In this document: piece after piece, positions 10,877 to 22,676 of the stretch
How positions within the stretch are numbered: the first letter of the stretch is position 1
Layout: each line of letters begins with the position of its first letter
Notes under the pieces: model-generated
Told to the model about the DNA's origin: nothing
Database searches by the model: none
Seen by the model: only the letters and a program-made list of their open reading frames with translations
Source of the DNA: Puccinia triticina
Taxonomy: Eukaryota > Basidiomycota > Pucciniomycetes > Pucciniales > Pucciniaceae
NCBI RefSeq assembly: GCF_026914185.1
Contig: NC_070560.1
Coordinates: 3,215,501 to 3,279,500, forward strand
DNA length: 64,000 nucleotides
Direction: 5' to 3'
Made by a program: the position numbers and the translations under genes

Positions 10877-11407
10877 TGTCAGACAGCAGCTAGCCAAGCC
10901 AGTGCAGCTAACTGACAGCGCGCTAGGTACACTATGGAGTGTACATTTCATTCAAGTGAAAGGCGCGTGAAGCGCGCGTCTTAGGACTGCGTAACCGCAG
11001 CAAGGGATTGACAGATCTACAGAGTACAAGTAGTAGGAATTCTCCAAAACAGAGGATCCCTCAGATTAGAGTTTACCAAGCCCGCCAAGATTGTAGTCTT
11101 TGGCCTTACTCAAATACTACAATTGGGGCTATCATCAATCTCTCATTTTATTCCCTTCAACTTCAACTCCTCCGCTCAACCTCGCTGATACCAAGTAAGT
11201 CGAGCTTCCTCTTTCATCTCTCTCCCCAAGTTTCTTAGCAAGTCTTGATAGAATCCGGTTGACAAGAAGTCAACAGCCCCTCCCGAAGGAGGTGTGGTTC
11301 ATTCCTCCCGCCTAGCCGGAAGAGAAGAGCTCCGACAAGTGTGTTGTGGTAGCTATTATCTTCTTCACCTATTCAGGGTGCTGTCATTGTAGAGACTCGC
11401 CCTGACA
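10877..11407 (+). mobile_element. Solo LTR (Ty3-type), TSD CTTTT
   Basis: 531 bp running from TGTCAGACAGC to CGCCCTGACA, flanked by perfect 5-bp direct repeats CTTTT (10872-10876 and 11408-11412). Internal layout matches the LTR at 3326: GTAAGT donor at 11195-11200, hairpin AGCCCCTCC/GGAGGTGTGGTT at 11274-11299, and the same terminal motif. A product of LTR-LTR recombination. Confidence 0.9.
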
Positions 11408-11773
11408 CTTTTTCTTCTTCTTATTCTGGACCTAAAACTGTTAGACACACAACACAAAGAGAAGTGATGTAGCCAAAAGGTCAATTCAAGTCTTTGTGAA
11501 GCCCAAATCTACAGTACATTATTCATTGGAAAGAATTCAAACACCACCAAGTGGAGCTGTAATTTGACAGAAACCATCCCAAAAGTTGTCCATTGCAAAA
11601 AAAAAAAAAAGGTTATCAAGTTAACATTTATTGTTCTCTTCTCATGTTTGAATTTTCATTGTTTTTTTTATGTTCACATTGCAAAATAAATAGCCAAGTG
11701 AATTGGTCTTGGGAGAATTGGGAGGTAATAAAGCAGTATAAGGCACGTAGGATTTTCTCAATAAGTTTTTAGT
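11408..11773. other. No gene resolved
   Basis: AT-rich sequence with an A14 tract near 11597. Nothing recognised. Confidence 0.3.
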
Positions 11774-12225
11774 TCAAAACTTTTGGGGAACAATGCGCTC
11801 AGATCCTTTTACGTACATGATACAAAGAGGAATTATATCCAGATTGAATAGGATCCCCAAATGATTGAATAGACATTTCAGGTACCCAAGCCTGTAGGAT
11901 TTGAAGACTCCTAGGTGATGATTGTTGGCTTGATGTGGGGCAGATATTGATCCCGGAAACATAGTAGTGATGTTAGATTGAATATCATCCATCATGGGTT
12001 CAAGTTCTGCTTGGATCTACAAGATCAGCTGGAGATTTGGGCCGGGGTCATTGATTAGGCTGGATTGGTTGAGTGATTGTGCGAGAGAAGTAATTTGGCG
12101 AAGGAGGAGCGGTAGGAGGTGGAATTGGAGCTGATTTAAAAGAACTTGCTTGAATTTGGCTTCACTTTGACGAGAAAGAGACGAGAGAGATTCTTGAAGC
12201 GATTGGGCGGGACTTTCATTGGTTC
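11774..12225 (-). pseudogene. Fragment of a helix-rich rust gene family, unknown function
   Basis: On the minus strand a single frame of about 150 codons reads as an amphipathic helical protein: LSRQSEAKFKQVLLNQLQ, LLPLLLRQITSLAQSLN, LINDPGPNLQLIL, then IQAELEPMMDDIQSNITT. It is interrupted by one in-frame TAG in the position of a likely Gln. I recognise the pattern of leucine-rich 'LLRQITSLA...' followed by 'QIQxELxxxxDxI' as a multicopy hypothetical family of rust genomes; this is from memory of the pattern, not a search. The N-terminus and C-terminus appear truncated. Confidence 0.45.
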
Positions 12226-12594
12226 AAAGAGAGTATTTGCTATGCAGACATCTAGATACCTGTACCACAAGATCTGCAGCGAGTGCATTAGAATATTGAA
12301 CCAAGAATTTGAGATTTCATAAATGTGAAGCTTGATAATGTTTGATGAGACTTGATTGTACCTCCTTGGTGCCAATGCTGCTGATATTTTGCTTGCTCAC
12401 CGCTTAAGTCGGCAATCTGATTCAGTTTACTCCCACGTTTCTTGCGCTTCACCATTTCGTGCAGACAAGGTCAGGTTATGTTGAGGTTGACAAGCGAGGC
12501 TCACACCAGCCTTGCCAGTTGAAGCAGGCCTCTGAGCTCCGGGGACACAAGCACTACCCCAACTGTTGGTGGACCACCCGTTCCCAGCTCTGAA

Positions 12595-12770
12595 AAACTA
12601 TCACCAGGGGGGAAAGTGTGGCACTCCCTGGAGAGTGCCAGACTGTATGTTCCTTTGGGAAGACTGTCTGATGTCAAATGTGTGAGCATGTGGGATCTAG
12701 GCTTCAAATATGTTGACCTTATGTTCAACTCAGGCTGATCTTTGATCCACTCCATGGTGAACATGTTGGT
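12595..12770 (+). repeat. Dispersed repeat with GGCACTC hairpin, copy 1
   Basis: ATCACCAGGGGGGAAAGTG followed by the hairpin GGCACTCCCTGGAGAGTGCC, then a ~110-bp tail (CTGATGTCAA..., GAGCATGTG...). The tail aligns by eye with 62270-62430. Other copies: 16722-16768 (inverted) and 60660-60735 (degraded). Confidence 0.6.
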
Positions 12771-12774
12771 AATT

Positions 12775-13060
12775 GAGTTGAGGGTACCCCCACTTAATGC
12801 CTGGTACACCCTGGTATTCTACACTTAGTGGTGTGTTTCAGGAATCAATTTGAGACCCCCTCCACTCAATGAAGGGGTTGTAAAGTCATTTAGTGGAGAT
12901 TCCCTCCACTTGATGACTGTTGGACAACCATTGATTGGAGGTTGTGTCCACTCAATGACCATATTTAAATTACCAGCCACCAAGTGGAGACATCCTCCAC
13001 TCAATGACTGGTTTTTAATGTCATTGAGTGGAGGGATTCTCCACTTGAGGACTGGTGTCA
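12775..13060. repeat. Palindromic minisatellite cluster 3
   Basis: Diverged units around TCCACTCAATGA and TCATTGAGTGGAG (seven or so half-units), with looser spacing than array 1. Confidence 0.75.
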
Positions 13061-14734
13061 GCCTACGTGATGCCAAGGATATTATCCTTCTAGCTACACG
13101 TGGTGCAAAGCAAAAGATTAGAGTTATAAAACTCTAAGACAAGGTTATAAGGGTTAATTCCAACGTAATTGTTGGGAATTATGGCGTAAGAATAAGGCAA
13201 TTTGGGCCAATTTGGGCCAATTTGACGTAATAAAATGAATATAATTAATTTTAAAGAGGGGCCTGATAAATCAGGGGTGTTTAATCCCTCTAGAATGAAG
13301 AACTGGGGCCTGTAAACAGGGGTGTTTCAAATCCCAGAAAGAAATAGCGGAGAATCTCAAGAGAAGGGGCTTAAACTTACTAGTATAAGACCCTAGGGGC
13401 ACTTGAGGTTCTTCAGGCGTGAAGTTGGGCAGTTGGAGGCGCTCAGAAGTGGTAATCTTGAGGGCAGGGTGGTTACTGGACAGCTTCAGGGCGGAAATTG
13501 GGGCTAAAAATCACGAAAGTAGGTATTTTACCTGGCAAATCACAGGCTAATGAGGCTGTTGAAGGCGGGTAAAATTCTAATAGGTAATGTAAAAGCTGGG
13601 GAATCTCCTTTTGGGCGGAGAAAGGGCCCTTTTTATAGCCTAGGCAGGCCTCCAGGGGCGCCCAGGGGACAGGGGGACACTTGTGGGCGCATTCTGAGAC
13701 AATTTGGTTGCGCTAGAAGGCGCTGTGGGTCGTAGAACCTTGGGGCTTGGATACAAGGGTTTCCAAGAGCCTTTTTCAGAGGTTCTGCGTGTTTTTGCAC
13801 AAGCCTTACACGTCATGGGGGCTGGTTTGGGGGTTCTGTGACGCTCATTTCCGTGGAAATGTGCCACAGAAGGTACTAGAACTGTCTTCTGTGCACTTGT
13901 ACATGTGCAAGCAGTGCTTCATACATGTTCTGGAGGCGCTTATTAAGTGCTCCAGTTCATTTGACCCCTTCTACATATTTACTACAGTTGTAATTTACGT
14001 GTAGTGAGGCTTGGGAGAAGCTGGGGCGCTTTCTAGTGTCTCCTGTGCACGCTGCAAGAGCTCTTTTCAATCTAGAATGTTTTATATTGAATGACGTGGT
14101 AATTACATCTTGTTTGGTGATTAATTACATGTGTACAAGCCCTATAACACATGAAATATTGTTATTGGGGCGTATTCTGGCCCATTCTTACTTATTGGTA
14201 GCCTGAGCGCTTTGGTTGCGGGCTAGTTTATGCATGATGCATATATGTACACTATGGGCGCGGGCTTGAGCTCTAGGCAACAGAACACGCGGGCTTGGGT
14301 GCGCCACGCAACAAATAAAGCTATCTTTTGAACTGTACACAACACCTCAGTTACGTCACTGGAAATGGTTGTAAATATATGTACTTATATATATTTGTGC
14401 ATACAAGTTCATTCACGTGGGGCGTGATGCACTTGCTTAAACTTTGAAGTTAGTTTACACAAGGAAGGGATAATAATTAAGGGTATGTGTAAGTGAGGTA
14501 CCCTAGGTTATTTTACCCGTAGAATCAGAATCTTCTATAATATTTTACTTATTAATTACACAAAGCTAAGTAATTAATTATTTATATATGTATTTAATGT
14601 TTTTGTGTAGTTTTACATATGTAAGAGTGATAATGTCTCTTTCATATGTAACACTACTTTTTATGTTTTTATTTGTATTATTTTCATGTCACGGTGGCTC
14701 TGCCATAGTAGCCAGCTGACAACTGGTGTGTATA
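13061..14734. other. No gene resolved
   Basis: Contains a twice-repeated GGGGCCTG...CAGGGGTGTTT motif (13259-13332) and long AT-rich sequence. It may include an unrecognised LTR or non-autonomous element. No boundary with a TSD could be established. Confidence 0.3.
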
Positions 14735-15375
14735 CTGGATGTTGAGTGGGGGGGTTCCTTACTTGGTGACTGGTTCTACTGGCCATTGAGTGGAGACACC
14801 CTCCACTTGATCACAGTTCACTAGGCTGGGAAAATCCCAGAGCAGTGACCAGTACTGCATGTTGGTCATTGAGCCGGGCCTCTCCCAGCTTTAAGGACTT
14901 TATGTACTGTACTCAGCGCGGGGAAAGTCCCGGCTTGATGGACAGTATGTACTGTCCATCCTGCTGCACTTTTCCAAGCTGAGTGGCCAGTGTAGGCTGC
15001 CTACCGCGCTTGGAAAGGCTGACTAGATGACCAGCATTTGCTGGTCATTGGGCCAGGGCTTCTCGCTGGATGACCAGTATCTACTGGTCATTGGATTTGA
15101 GCTCGGAGAGGCTGCAGATCGATGACCAGGGCATGATGCCTGTCAAGCGCGGCCTCTCTGAACTCGATGGCCAGTTTGTGTTGGCCATCCAGTCGGAGAA
15201 GCCCTGGTCCGATGACCAGCACCTATTGGTCATTGTTCTGGGCCTGTCTGAGCTTGGTGAGCAGTCTGTACTGTCCACCAACCTCGGAAAAGCCAAGCTG
15301 AATGAACAGTATTTAGTGTACTGTTCATTGAGTTGGGGCTTTCCCAGCTCAATGACCAGCAAACAAAGGTCATTG
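14735..15375. repeat. Palindromic minisatellite cluster 4 (diverged subfamily)
   Basis: Units centred on GATGACCAGTATCTACTGGTCATTG and relatives, alternating with GCCxGGxCTTTCCCAGCT-type spacers. Same CAATGACC/GGTCATTG core as the other arrays but a different centre (AGTACTGT-like). Confidence 0.75.
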
Positions 15376-15402
15376 AGCCCGTGTAAACAAGCAACTCGCC
15401 AA

Positions 15403-15440
15403 TGTCCACCCTGATGTTTGGCTGAACATGACGGTGGACA
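15403..15440. repeat. Hairpin TGTCCACC/GGTGGACA
   Basis: Outer stem TGTCCACC/GGTGGACA enclosing TGATGTTTGGCTGAACATGA. The same loop sequence occurs in the compound hairpin at 63048-63148. Confidence 0.55.
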
Positions 15441-16721
15441 TAGCAACAAAAAAAAACACGCTCCCCGGGGACACCCGGGGATACAGAGCTGATCCCTGTT
15501 GCCCCGCTGCCACCGTAGTTGACTTGTGCCCAGATTGAAACTCCTGGAACACAAGCTTTTTTGGTGATTTGCAACACATATGAACACCATTTTTGCCACT
15601 ACAAAATGATGATGATTTTGATTGTTCTGGATACAGCAGGTCAAAAGAGCATCATTCTTATCTTACACCTGGTGCTAATAATTACCATGTGATAAGAGCA
15701 ATCAACACCATTTTGTTGCACAATGGCCACGGACATAATGGTAGGTGTGATGAAGGTATGCTACCTGAAGGAAAAAATTGCCCAAAACAGTCAGGCAAAA
15801 GGTGTGAAGATGATCAATCTACAAGACAAACGGTATGAGCCTGCATGCTGAGATGTGTGTGGACATTTCAGAGTTGACTTTTCACCTCAGAGTTCAGACC
15901 AGCTATTGAAATCTTTCTCCTGCTGGTTCCGGGATCATCAAAATATTGATGCATCTATTGATATCCACCAATCTGCACCCTTCCCTCTGTGAAGCATAAT
16001 AATTTTAACCTCTAGCTGCTGCATTTTTCAGTCAGATGAAGGTCAAGTGAAGGAAAATTGTGCAATGTGTATTCACATACAAAAGGTGCATGGACCCAAA
16101 TGAACAGCTGACCGCATGCCAAACTTTAGCCTGCATAAGTGGACCATCACTTGGTAAACATGGTTGGTGAAAAGGCCTCTTTGATTGTTCACATTTCATA
16201 TTACAGGGAGGGAAGACAGGTTACAGAGGTTTTCCCAGCTTTGACACTGTGTGATACTCAAAAAAGAGACATTTAATTTTACATAACTTTCCTCCCAATT
16301 GATGAAGGGAACAGGCATGGCAGAAATATCCCACAAGGATTAATCTACCAGTTAGCTGAGTCTTTGCGGTTGCTATAATTTACAGCTATCTTTCATTATG
16401 TGATTTTATGTGGGTTTTGATTGAAAAAAATCAGCCCTGAAAAACCTTCCTTCTCATTTGGTCAAGGATATCTTTGCGCATCAGGATAGTTACATTCTTG
16501 GCAAAACATGTTGTGAATTGAAGCTCACATCCTGGATTTTGTTTGATATGAACCAAACAGAAAATTTCAACTAAGATATTTCCATGTGTTGGAATTGAGT
16601 TACAGATCATCCCGCAACCACTTCACCTACAGTTACACATCTTTTGGGAAGAAAATTGAACAAAGAGTTACGACTCACATCTAACTCACATCAGACCATT
16701 TGACTGACAGAATTACGGCCT
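15441..16721. other. No gene resolved
   Basis: A plus-strand ORF of 81 codons (15593-15838) is cysteine- and histidine-containing and hydrophilic but has no supporting signal. The remainder is AT-rich. Confidence 0.3.
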
Positions 16722-16768
16722 GGCACTCTCCAGAGAGTGCCACACTTTCCCCCCTGGTGTATGGCCTC
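16722..16768 (-). repeat. Dispersed GGCACTC-hairpin repeat, copy 2 (inverted)
   Basis: CTGGCACTCTCCAGAGAGTGCC followed by ACACTTTCCCCCCTGGTG is the reverse complement of the core at 12600-12650. The minus-strand tail (towards 16500) shares ATCTGTAACT with the copy at 62270. Confidence 0.6.
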
Positions 16769-18435
16769 TGGGTCCAGCTCCAGTGGTCAAGGTGCCACTC
16801 TCGGACAATCCTATTTCGCGCTTGCAGGCTGGCGCGTCTTGGCACAACAAATGACGATAGAACAGCAAGAGAACAGCCTCCAAAGAATGCAAAGGTGGAG
16901 TGAGATTTAGGTTGATGCGGTCGGCGGCGGAAAGCCGGCCAGGGTCTTCAAGCTCGATATTGGTCGAGAGGCGCAGGCATGTTGCGTCAGACAGGAGGAG
17001 CTAGCCGAGGGAGGAGAGCAAGGGAGGGTGAGGGCAGAGGTCCAGGGTAAGTTAGTGCTTGAGGGAGGTGGCGGGAAGCGGATAGAGAACCTCAATGTCT
17101 GGGTCCCTTTCGCTGACGAGGGCAGAGACAGGCGGTGGGAGATGTGACAAAGGAGTGGCTTGGCATGCTTGCAACTGGTTCTGGTTTAGATGGAGGTATG
17201 AGGGTTTTTTGCAGGGGCAGTAGGAACCAAAGGCCCTGAAAGATGAAGAGTTGTGGAAAATGTGGCAGTGGTCGCCAGGCTGGTGCAGTTGAGTTGCATA
17301 GAAAGAACAACCAGACAAAGCGTTGCAGAGGATGCGGTGGTGGTTGCCAGGCTGGAGCAGGTGAGTTACATAAGGCTGTGGCTGTGGCGTTGGTCGTTGT
17401 TGAGATGATGGGGAGCACAGCAAGCTTCAGGTGATGGCCACTGGAGTCTATAAATAGGGGGACCTGAGGAACAGTTGTTTCCTCAGGCGACTCTCCAGGC
17501 TGGCTTCCAGCTGGGGGGTTGTCTCACCCCTGTCCGCTGTTGCACTTGCGCAGTTTGGCGGGGCGCTACTTGTGGACCCCCCTGTGCTTACGGGCTGGGG
17601 GTCTTCCTCTCACCGCTTTTTAACCCTGCTAGACAGGGATGGGCAGTGGGCCACGGTACACCAGCTTGCTGGTGTTGGGTGGCAGGCGCTGTGGGGATTT
17701 TTCTGTTAAAATACAACTGTTGTTTGGGTTTTTTGTAATCTAATGCAGGGTCCTCTTTGTTTTTTTTTGCTGGTTTTTCAAAGGGGGAACCCTGGATTTT
17801 TTTTTTGTGATTTGGTTAATTTGTAGGCAGAACCCTTGAAGTTTCATTCTCTGATTTGCTGACTTTAATATACTTGGATAAAGCTCAGAAGGCATCCAGG
17901 AAGCGCTGATAAGGTGATCTATAAGATTTTTGATGTGATTTTTATGGTTCAGAGTTAATCCCATGCCGCCCCATCATCTGAGTTCAAACTGAACTCAGAC
18001 TCCGGGGTTGTGACATGCTGCGGGACAGCTCATCATGCCCCGCGCGCGCAACAAACAAGAAGGAGAAGAAACAGACAAAAAGAACAAAACCAAAACAGAA
18101 CAAACAAAACTCAGACAAAACCAACCCACCACATAGCCAAACCATCCAGAAACGCGCAGATAAGAAACAAAACAGAAGACTGTTGAAGGTGTAATCCCTG
18201 TAGAAGGGAACATGGCCAGCAGTGATCTAACTGCTGAGACCCATGCTGCCAAGTATGCTCAGCTCTCTGCTGCCAATTATGCTCAGCTTCCTGCTGCAGC
18301 TGCTTATCACAGTGCAGAAAGTAATAAGAAAAGAAATGCTCCAGAGGACTGGAGCATTCCTGCAAAGAGGAGAAAAGTATAGGTACTTTTGACAATGACT
18401 TTTCATTGAGAAAGTACGCTGAGAATCAATCTCTC
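16769..18435. other. No gene resolved; small local duplication
   Basis: A ~75-bp imperfect direct duplication (GGTCGCCAGGCTGG... and GGTTGCCAGGCTGG...) lies at about 17262-17372. A TATA box (TATAAATA) at 17450 is followed by a hairpin CCTGAGGAA/TTCCTCAGG at 17463-17488. Long ORFs here are G/C-skewed and unconvincing. Confidence 0.3.
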
Positions 18436-18453
18436 AGCAGCATTTGTTTAGTA

Positions 18454-18575
18454 TAAATACTGGGCTCTCTTTGCCCCTCTTGTTCACATTCATTCATACT
18501 CATACTCTCATTCTCACTCTCACACTCACACTCGCACTCACACTCTCACACTTGCTCTCACTCACACACATCCAC
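18454..18575 (+). repeat. TATA motif followed by (ACTCTC/ACTCAC)n microsatellite
   Basis: AGTATAAATACTGGG at about 18451 and then an imperfect ACTCTC/ACACTC tract of about 85 bp (18493-18575). It could be a promoter plus pyrimidine-rich leader of an unrecognised element. Confidence 0.4.
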
Positions 18576-18825
18576 TTTTATCTTGATCTCATCATATATA
18601 CAACCATAGCCCTGTCTGGTAGCCTTTGCTCAAACAGATAGAAAATAGAATTATTATTGCAAATTTCATACCACAAACTCAACAAAGACAAGGATAGAAA
18701 TAGAAAAAAGAAAGAAAATGAGAAAATGGACACGACACTACATAGAAGAAAAGAAAACTTGCACGCCAATCCGCACGCCATTGTGAATCTTGATCTTGAC
18801 ACCGCGTGTACCGGATAGCGCACCA

Positions 18826-18965
18826 CACTGGTCCGGCCATTGAGTGGATCTGGATGACCCAACTGGATCATCGAGTGGAGTTGTACCCACTTGATGACCG
18901 GGTATTGGTTACCCACTCACTTGATGACCTTTGGGTCATCGGTCATTGAGTGAGTGTGTATCCAC
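18826..18965. repeat. Palindromic minisatellite cluster 5
   Basis: Five to six half-units (GGCCATTGAGTGG, CCACTTGATGACC, GGTCATTGAGTG) of the dispersed family. Confidence 0.75.
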
Positions 18966-19341
18966 TTTGTCAGCCTTAGAGATACATCAAGTATCCAAAA
19001 GACTGCAATAACTTAGTAAATAATAATAATTATTAAATTATTATTGCAGAATCAGATTTCTCATCATAAATTAAGGGGGGTCACCCACTTAAAGTACCCC
19101 CTTATTCCTATTCCTTCATGTACTAATTGTATAAATAAGAATTGGCCCCAGAAAGCGCCCAAGTTAGTATTACATACATAAAATTAGTAAAACAAACAAT
19201 GTACATAAAATTAAACTGTTGTACATTAATGAGTAATATTACTCGTGTAAAAATACCCCGTGAAAGTATTATGTAGACTTCTACTGAAGCTCTTTCACAT
19301 GGCAATTGGTTATAAACATGTCATGTGACAGAGGCAGGGAA

Positions 19342-19735
19342 ATTAGGCTTTGTTTGGAGCTGATATAAATATAGGTGATATAATCATTGGTTAATTCAAT
19401 GAAAACTACAAAATTCAACATAAAGCCTCCAAATATTTTTTCTAGGCAACCTACAATACTGGTCTCTTCAATTATGAAGTCAGATTCAACTGATTCAGCC
19501 ATATTCAGTACTGTAGTACCATTATCTCGCATTTGACCAAAACAAAGCAATATAATGGTATTATGGTGCTGAAGATGGCTGAATCAGTTAAATCTGACTT
19601 CATAGTTGATGAGACCAGTACTGCAGGTTTCCTACAAAAAAAAATGGATTCTTTATGTAGAGTTTTGTATTTTTTTATTGAATTTACAAATGATTATGTC
19701 ACCTATATTTATATTGGCTCCAAACGGGGCCTTAG
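19342..19735. mobile_element. Long inverted repeat (foldback element)
   Basis: Left arm 19342-19527 (ATTAGGCTTTGTTTGGAG...) and right arm ~19550-19735 (...CTCCAAACGGGGCCTTAGT) are inverted copies with scattered substitutions and small gaps. Translating outward from the centre, both arms give related peptides (NMAESVESDF and KMAESVKSDF). Candidate large MITE or inverted duplication; flanking TSD not identified. Confidence 0.65.
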
Positions 19736-20345
19736 TCTATTACAATACAATTAAAATACCCACAGCCAAGCCCTTTTCACGGCTACAACCCTGGATACTC
19801 CCATAGGGAGAAAAGGACTCAGTGTTTACGCCCACTGAAGTCCCCTCTATAAATAGAGGCCTATTTGGCCCTCTGGAAAAGATCCCCCAGACCATTCACC
19901 GCCCATAAAACTGTAAGTTTGCCGTGAATATTCTCCTCTGCTACATTTGTAGCCACTTTTCCTTATAAACCATCCCCAGCACGTAAAATCCACTGGATTA
20001 AACCCTTTAAATCATCAAAAAATCCCTTATTAGCATATTTAAAGCTTTATCCTTATAAGTAGTTGCCGTAAGACCACCGCCTCTGTCAAGCAGCCAATCA
20101 GTTTAAGCGCTTGCCACCTACTTTTATGCCAAATTAATTCCCTGTAATTAATAATTACATATTATTAATTACATCAGTAATTTCTCCTCTTTTACAGAGT
20201 GTTAAAACCCTTGTAGTGGCCATATTTGCCACGTAACAAGCTTGGTAATTTAAATTACCAGTGTTTACATCAGCACAGTTATAGTGCTAGGGCCCAAAAC
20301 CCTTATTTTGACGGGTTTTTTGCCCTCAGCTTCATAAACAGAGCT
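19736..20345. other. No gene; promoter-like motifs
   Basis: TATAAATA at about 19850, then GATCCCCCAGACC and a GTAAGT at about 19914. This resembles the R-U5 layout of the Ty3 LTRs in this window, but LTR ends could not be defined. Confidence 0.3.
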
Positions 20346-20462
20346 GTCACACTTGATGACCGGGTTGGCCATTGAGTGGGGGAGTGCTTACCCACTCGAT
20401 GACCGGGTGGTGGTGATCCACTTGATGACCCAAAGTCATTGAGTGGAGTCGTACCCACTCCC
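20346..20462. repeat. Palindromic minisatellite cluster 6
   Basis: Half-units CACTTGATGACCGGG, CCCACTCGATGACC and TCATTGAGTGGAG. A further stray unit (GGTCATTGAGTGAGG) lies at 20938. Confidence 0.7.
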
Positions 20463-20866
20463 ACAGGGAGGGACTTGTGCATTATCCCAAATTTTACGCG
20501 GGAGCAGAAAGTTCATTTGGCTGAGAGGTTTTTAAAATTTTTATAGCTTCTCCCCCAGCCTCTCCACCAATATGCCCTATCTGTACCCTATGCTACTTTT
20601 CTTTCTCTACAATTTGGTCTACTCAGATTTTTTCTATCCCAATCTGTTGACCTTTTCAAAAGATCAAAAATGCACAAGTCTTCCAAATGAGGCTCCACTT
20701 GTTTGGGACACCAGGAGTTGTTTTTCTGGCTACAAGATAGATAAGTGGCTCAAATTCCTTGCAAGAACAGAAACTACAACTCTGTGTATTCAGTTTTTCT
20801 ATATTGGTTGGGATTTTTAGTGTAGTAGATCCTTTCTGCTCCTGCTTAAATCAAGACATAACTCAT

Positions 20867-20928
20867 AAGCCTCTCCTGCGGAGAGCCCTCTGGGCGGGGT
20901 CCCCCGGACCCTCCGCTTGAGAGGCTTT
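20867..20928. repeat. Hairpin repeat AAGCCTCTCC, copy 2
   Basis: Stem AAGCCTCTC/GAGAGGCTT with a GC-rich loop that holds its own GGGTCCCCCGGACCC hairpin. Same family as 7309-7352 and same TTAAGCT tail. Confidence 0.5.
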
Positions 20929-21174
20929 GTTAAGCTAGGTCATTGAGTGAGGTGCATGGGTGTGTCCTGCTTGACCCAATGATAATGATCGGGGCATACA
21001 CCATGGGTGCACTTTCTCAAATTGGGACCGTCGGTCCCGCGGCCGAGCTCTTCAACCATCTCGCCAACCCCTCAGGCGTTGGCAAACTGGTGAGAAACCT
21101 GTGAGCCCGCACCCTGCGACCTCACCAAACAAGTCACAAGGGTGTCACCGACCCGCCTCAGACCGAGTCCTTAG

Positions 21175-21520
21175 ACCATCTGCACCGGGCGCTAAGTTAG
21201 CCCGGATTAGGGCACTTAGTTCGACCCCGCACCCGCATCGGGTTGGATCAACCGGGGATTAACTTAGCCCGGAGCTCCGTTTGGAGCTAGTGGGGTCTAA
21301 ATGTAGACCCCACTAATCCTGGGACTAATCCCAAAGTGAATATGCATCATGCTTGTTAGCATGAACTTTATGTGTTTTAGGTGCCAAACACATAACACAT
21401 AACCTCCGACGGCCTCGGACTCGCTAATCCCCACCCATGCGGATGGTCGATTGGATTATCCTATTCCAATCGTAATCCGAGCTAGTTAGCCCAGGCTAAT
21501 CTAGCCACGGATGTGGATGC
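21175..21520. mobile_element. MITE nested in 5' LTR
   Basis: A 346-bp insertion absent from the 3' LTR, flanked by CCTTAG (21169-21174 and 21521-21526). Ends are imperfect inverted repeats (CATCTGCACCGGGCGCTAA against CATCCACATCCGTGGCTAG), and TTAGCCCGG-type motifs repeat inside. The TIR style is compatible with PIF/Harbinger or hAT-type MITEs; class uncertain. Confidence 0.65.
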
Positions 21521-21567
21521 CCTTAGGCCCCGCCAGCCCGCGCCCTCCTAGTCCAGCAGGGAAGAAC

Positions 21568-21708
21568 TGTTAGGACATAGACATACATATATACATAGTC
21601 CTATAGTGTGTCGACTACGGCGCAGTTATGCTTGTACATAGACATATATATATGGTTTCCTTCCTCTCTCGAGCAATGATTACGTGTGTGTGTTCTTCCA
21701 TCACAACA
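21568..21708 (+). mobile_element. Small solo LTR nested in 5' LTR, TSD AGAAC
   Basis: 141 bp beginning TGTTAGGACATAG and ending ATCACAACA, with 5-bp direct repeats AGAAC (21563-21567 and 21709-21713). TG...CA ends and size fit a copia or TRIM LTR. Absent from the 3' LTR. Confidence 0.8.
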
Positions 21709-21983
21709 AGAACTAACACTTCCCCTGGACTAGGTGAGCACCCCAATTCCCCTTTCCCATCCTTTCTCTCTCATTCTCTATTGTTGTATATAGGAGAAAA
21801 GAACTAACACTTCCCCTGGACTAGTTGCAATTCATAGTCAGGTTCTAGAAGTTGCTCCCTCCCAGGCTCAGCCCTGGTAATTGTGCTCCACCGCACCTAC
21901 CTCGCCCAGACCCTTTTCAGCTCAGTGAAGCTCTTTCACAAGAGCTTACACTTTTTTTTTCTTGAACCGTCCTCGGAGGCGCC

Positions 21984-22676
21984 TTGTACACAATGGCCTC
22001 AACCTCGCACCTCGAACGCCTGGCAGACGCCACCTCGCCCTCGCACCTCAAACCCCAAACAACCCCCAAAAGCATCCGACCACCAGCTCGCGTGATTCTC
22101 AAAATGCAACTGGCGGGCAACCCCATCCAAGTCCTGATCGACACAGGCTCGGAAATCAACCTTATCTCACCGGCAGCCGCTAACGCTTTGAATCTCCCTC
22201 CCCTACCGCTCCCAATGCCGACTCGAGTACATCTAGCGATGAAAACGCCAGCAACTAAACCTTTGCTGCTCCGGGAATACATCATTGGCAATCTCAGTGT
22301 TACGGACTGCCCACTTGATTTCCCAAAAGTTTTGCTCCGAATCGGCCCCGTGATAGGTTCCTACGACGCCATCCTAGGGACACCCTTCCTTTTCCGATTT
22401 GACCTCTTGGTTTCCATCCGAGGGACATCCATCATCCACGAACCCTCAGGCACCAAAATCCGCGGAAGGTCCCCTCTCAAGCCCCTGACGCCCTCCACAG
22501 CTGCTGTGACAGAGAAGCTTCAGAACGCAAGGTGCTCCTTGAGTTCGAAGATCTCTTTCCAATTGACATCCCGGCGGTTTCGGACGAAGCAGAAGAAGCC
22601 GGTCACTTCACCGACAGCTCGTTCCCTAAAAAGATCCAATCCGAAGCGTCAAAAACGGGGCATAAGATCATTCTAA
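21984..22676 (+). pseudogene. Ty3 protease region, frameshifted
   Basis: Aspartic protease with the active-site motif VLIDTGSEINLIS near residue 50 and the conserved ILGTPF near residue 128. After about 22510 the meaningful frame continues in the ORF beginning 22532, so a small indel separates protease from RT; the last ~55 residues of this ORF are out of frame. The protease cleaves the retroelement polyprotein. There is no gag in front of it. Confidence 0.8.

Larger units (their letters stand above)
21100..21950 (+). repeat. 5' LTR of the decayed Ty3 element
   Basis: 851 bp versus 343 bp for the 3' LTR. The excess is explained by two insertions at 21175-21520 and 21568-21708. Ends TGTGAG...CTTACA. 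A short internal repeat, GAACTAACACTTCCCCTGG, occurs twice in each LTR. Confidence 0.85.

Noticed and set aside
13135..14560. Possible LTR starting TGTTGGGAATTATGG near 13169
   Set aside because: No matching CA end with a 5-bp duplication could be found downstream.
17052..17423. Cys/His-containing ORF on the minus strand
   Set aside because: Arises from a local direct duplication; two overlapping frames equally open.
19790..20340. Possible solo LTR with TATA and GTAAGT
   Set aside because: Internal motifs resemble the Ty3 LTRs, but no TG...CA boundaries or target duplication were found.
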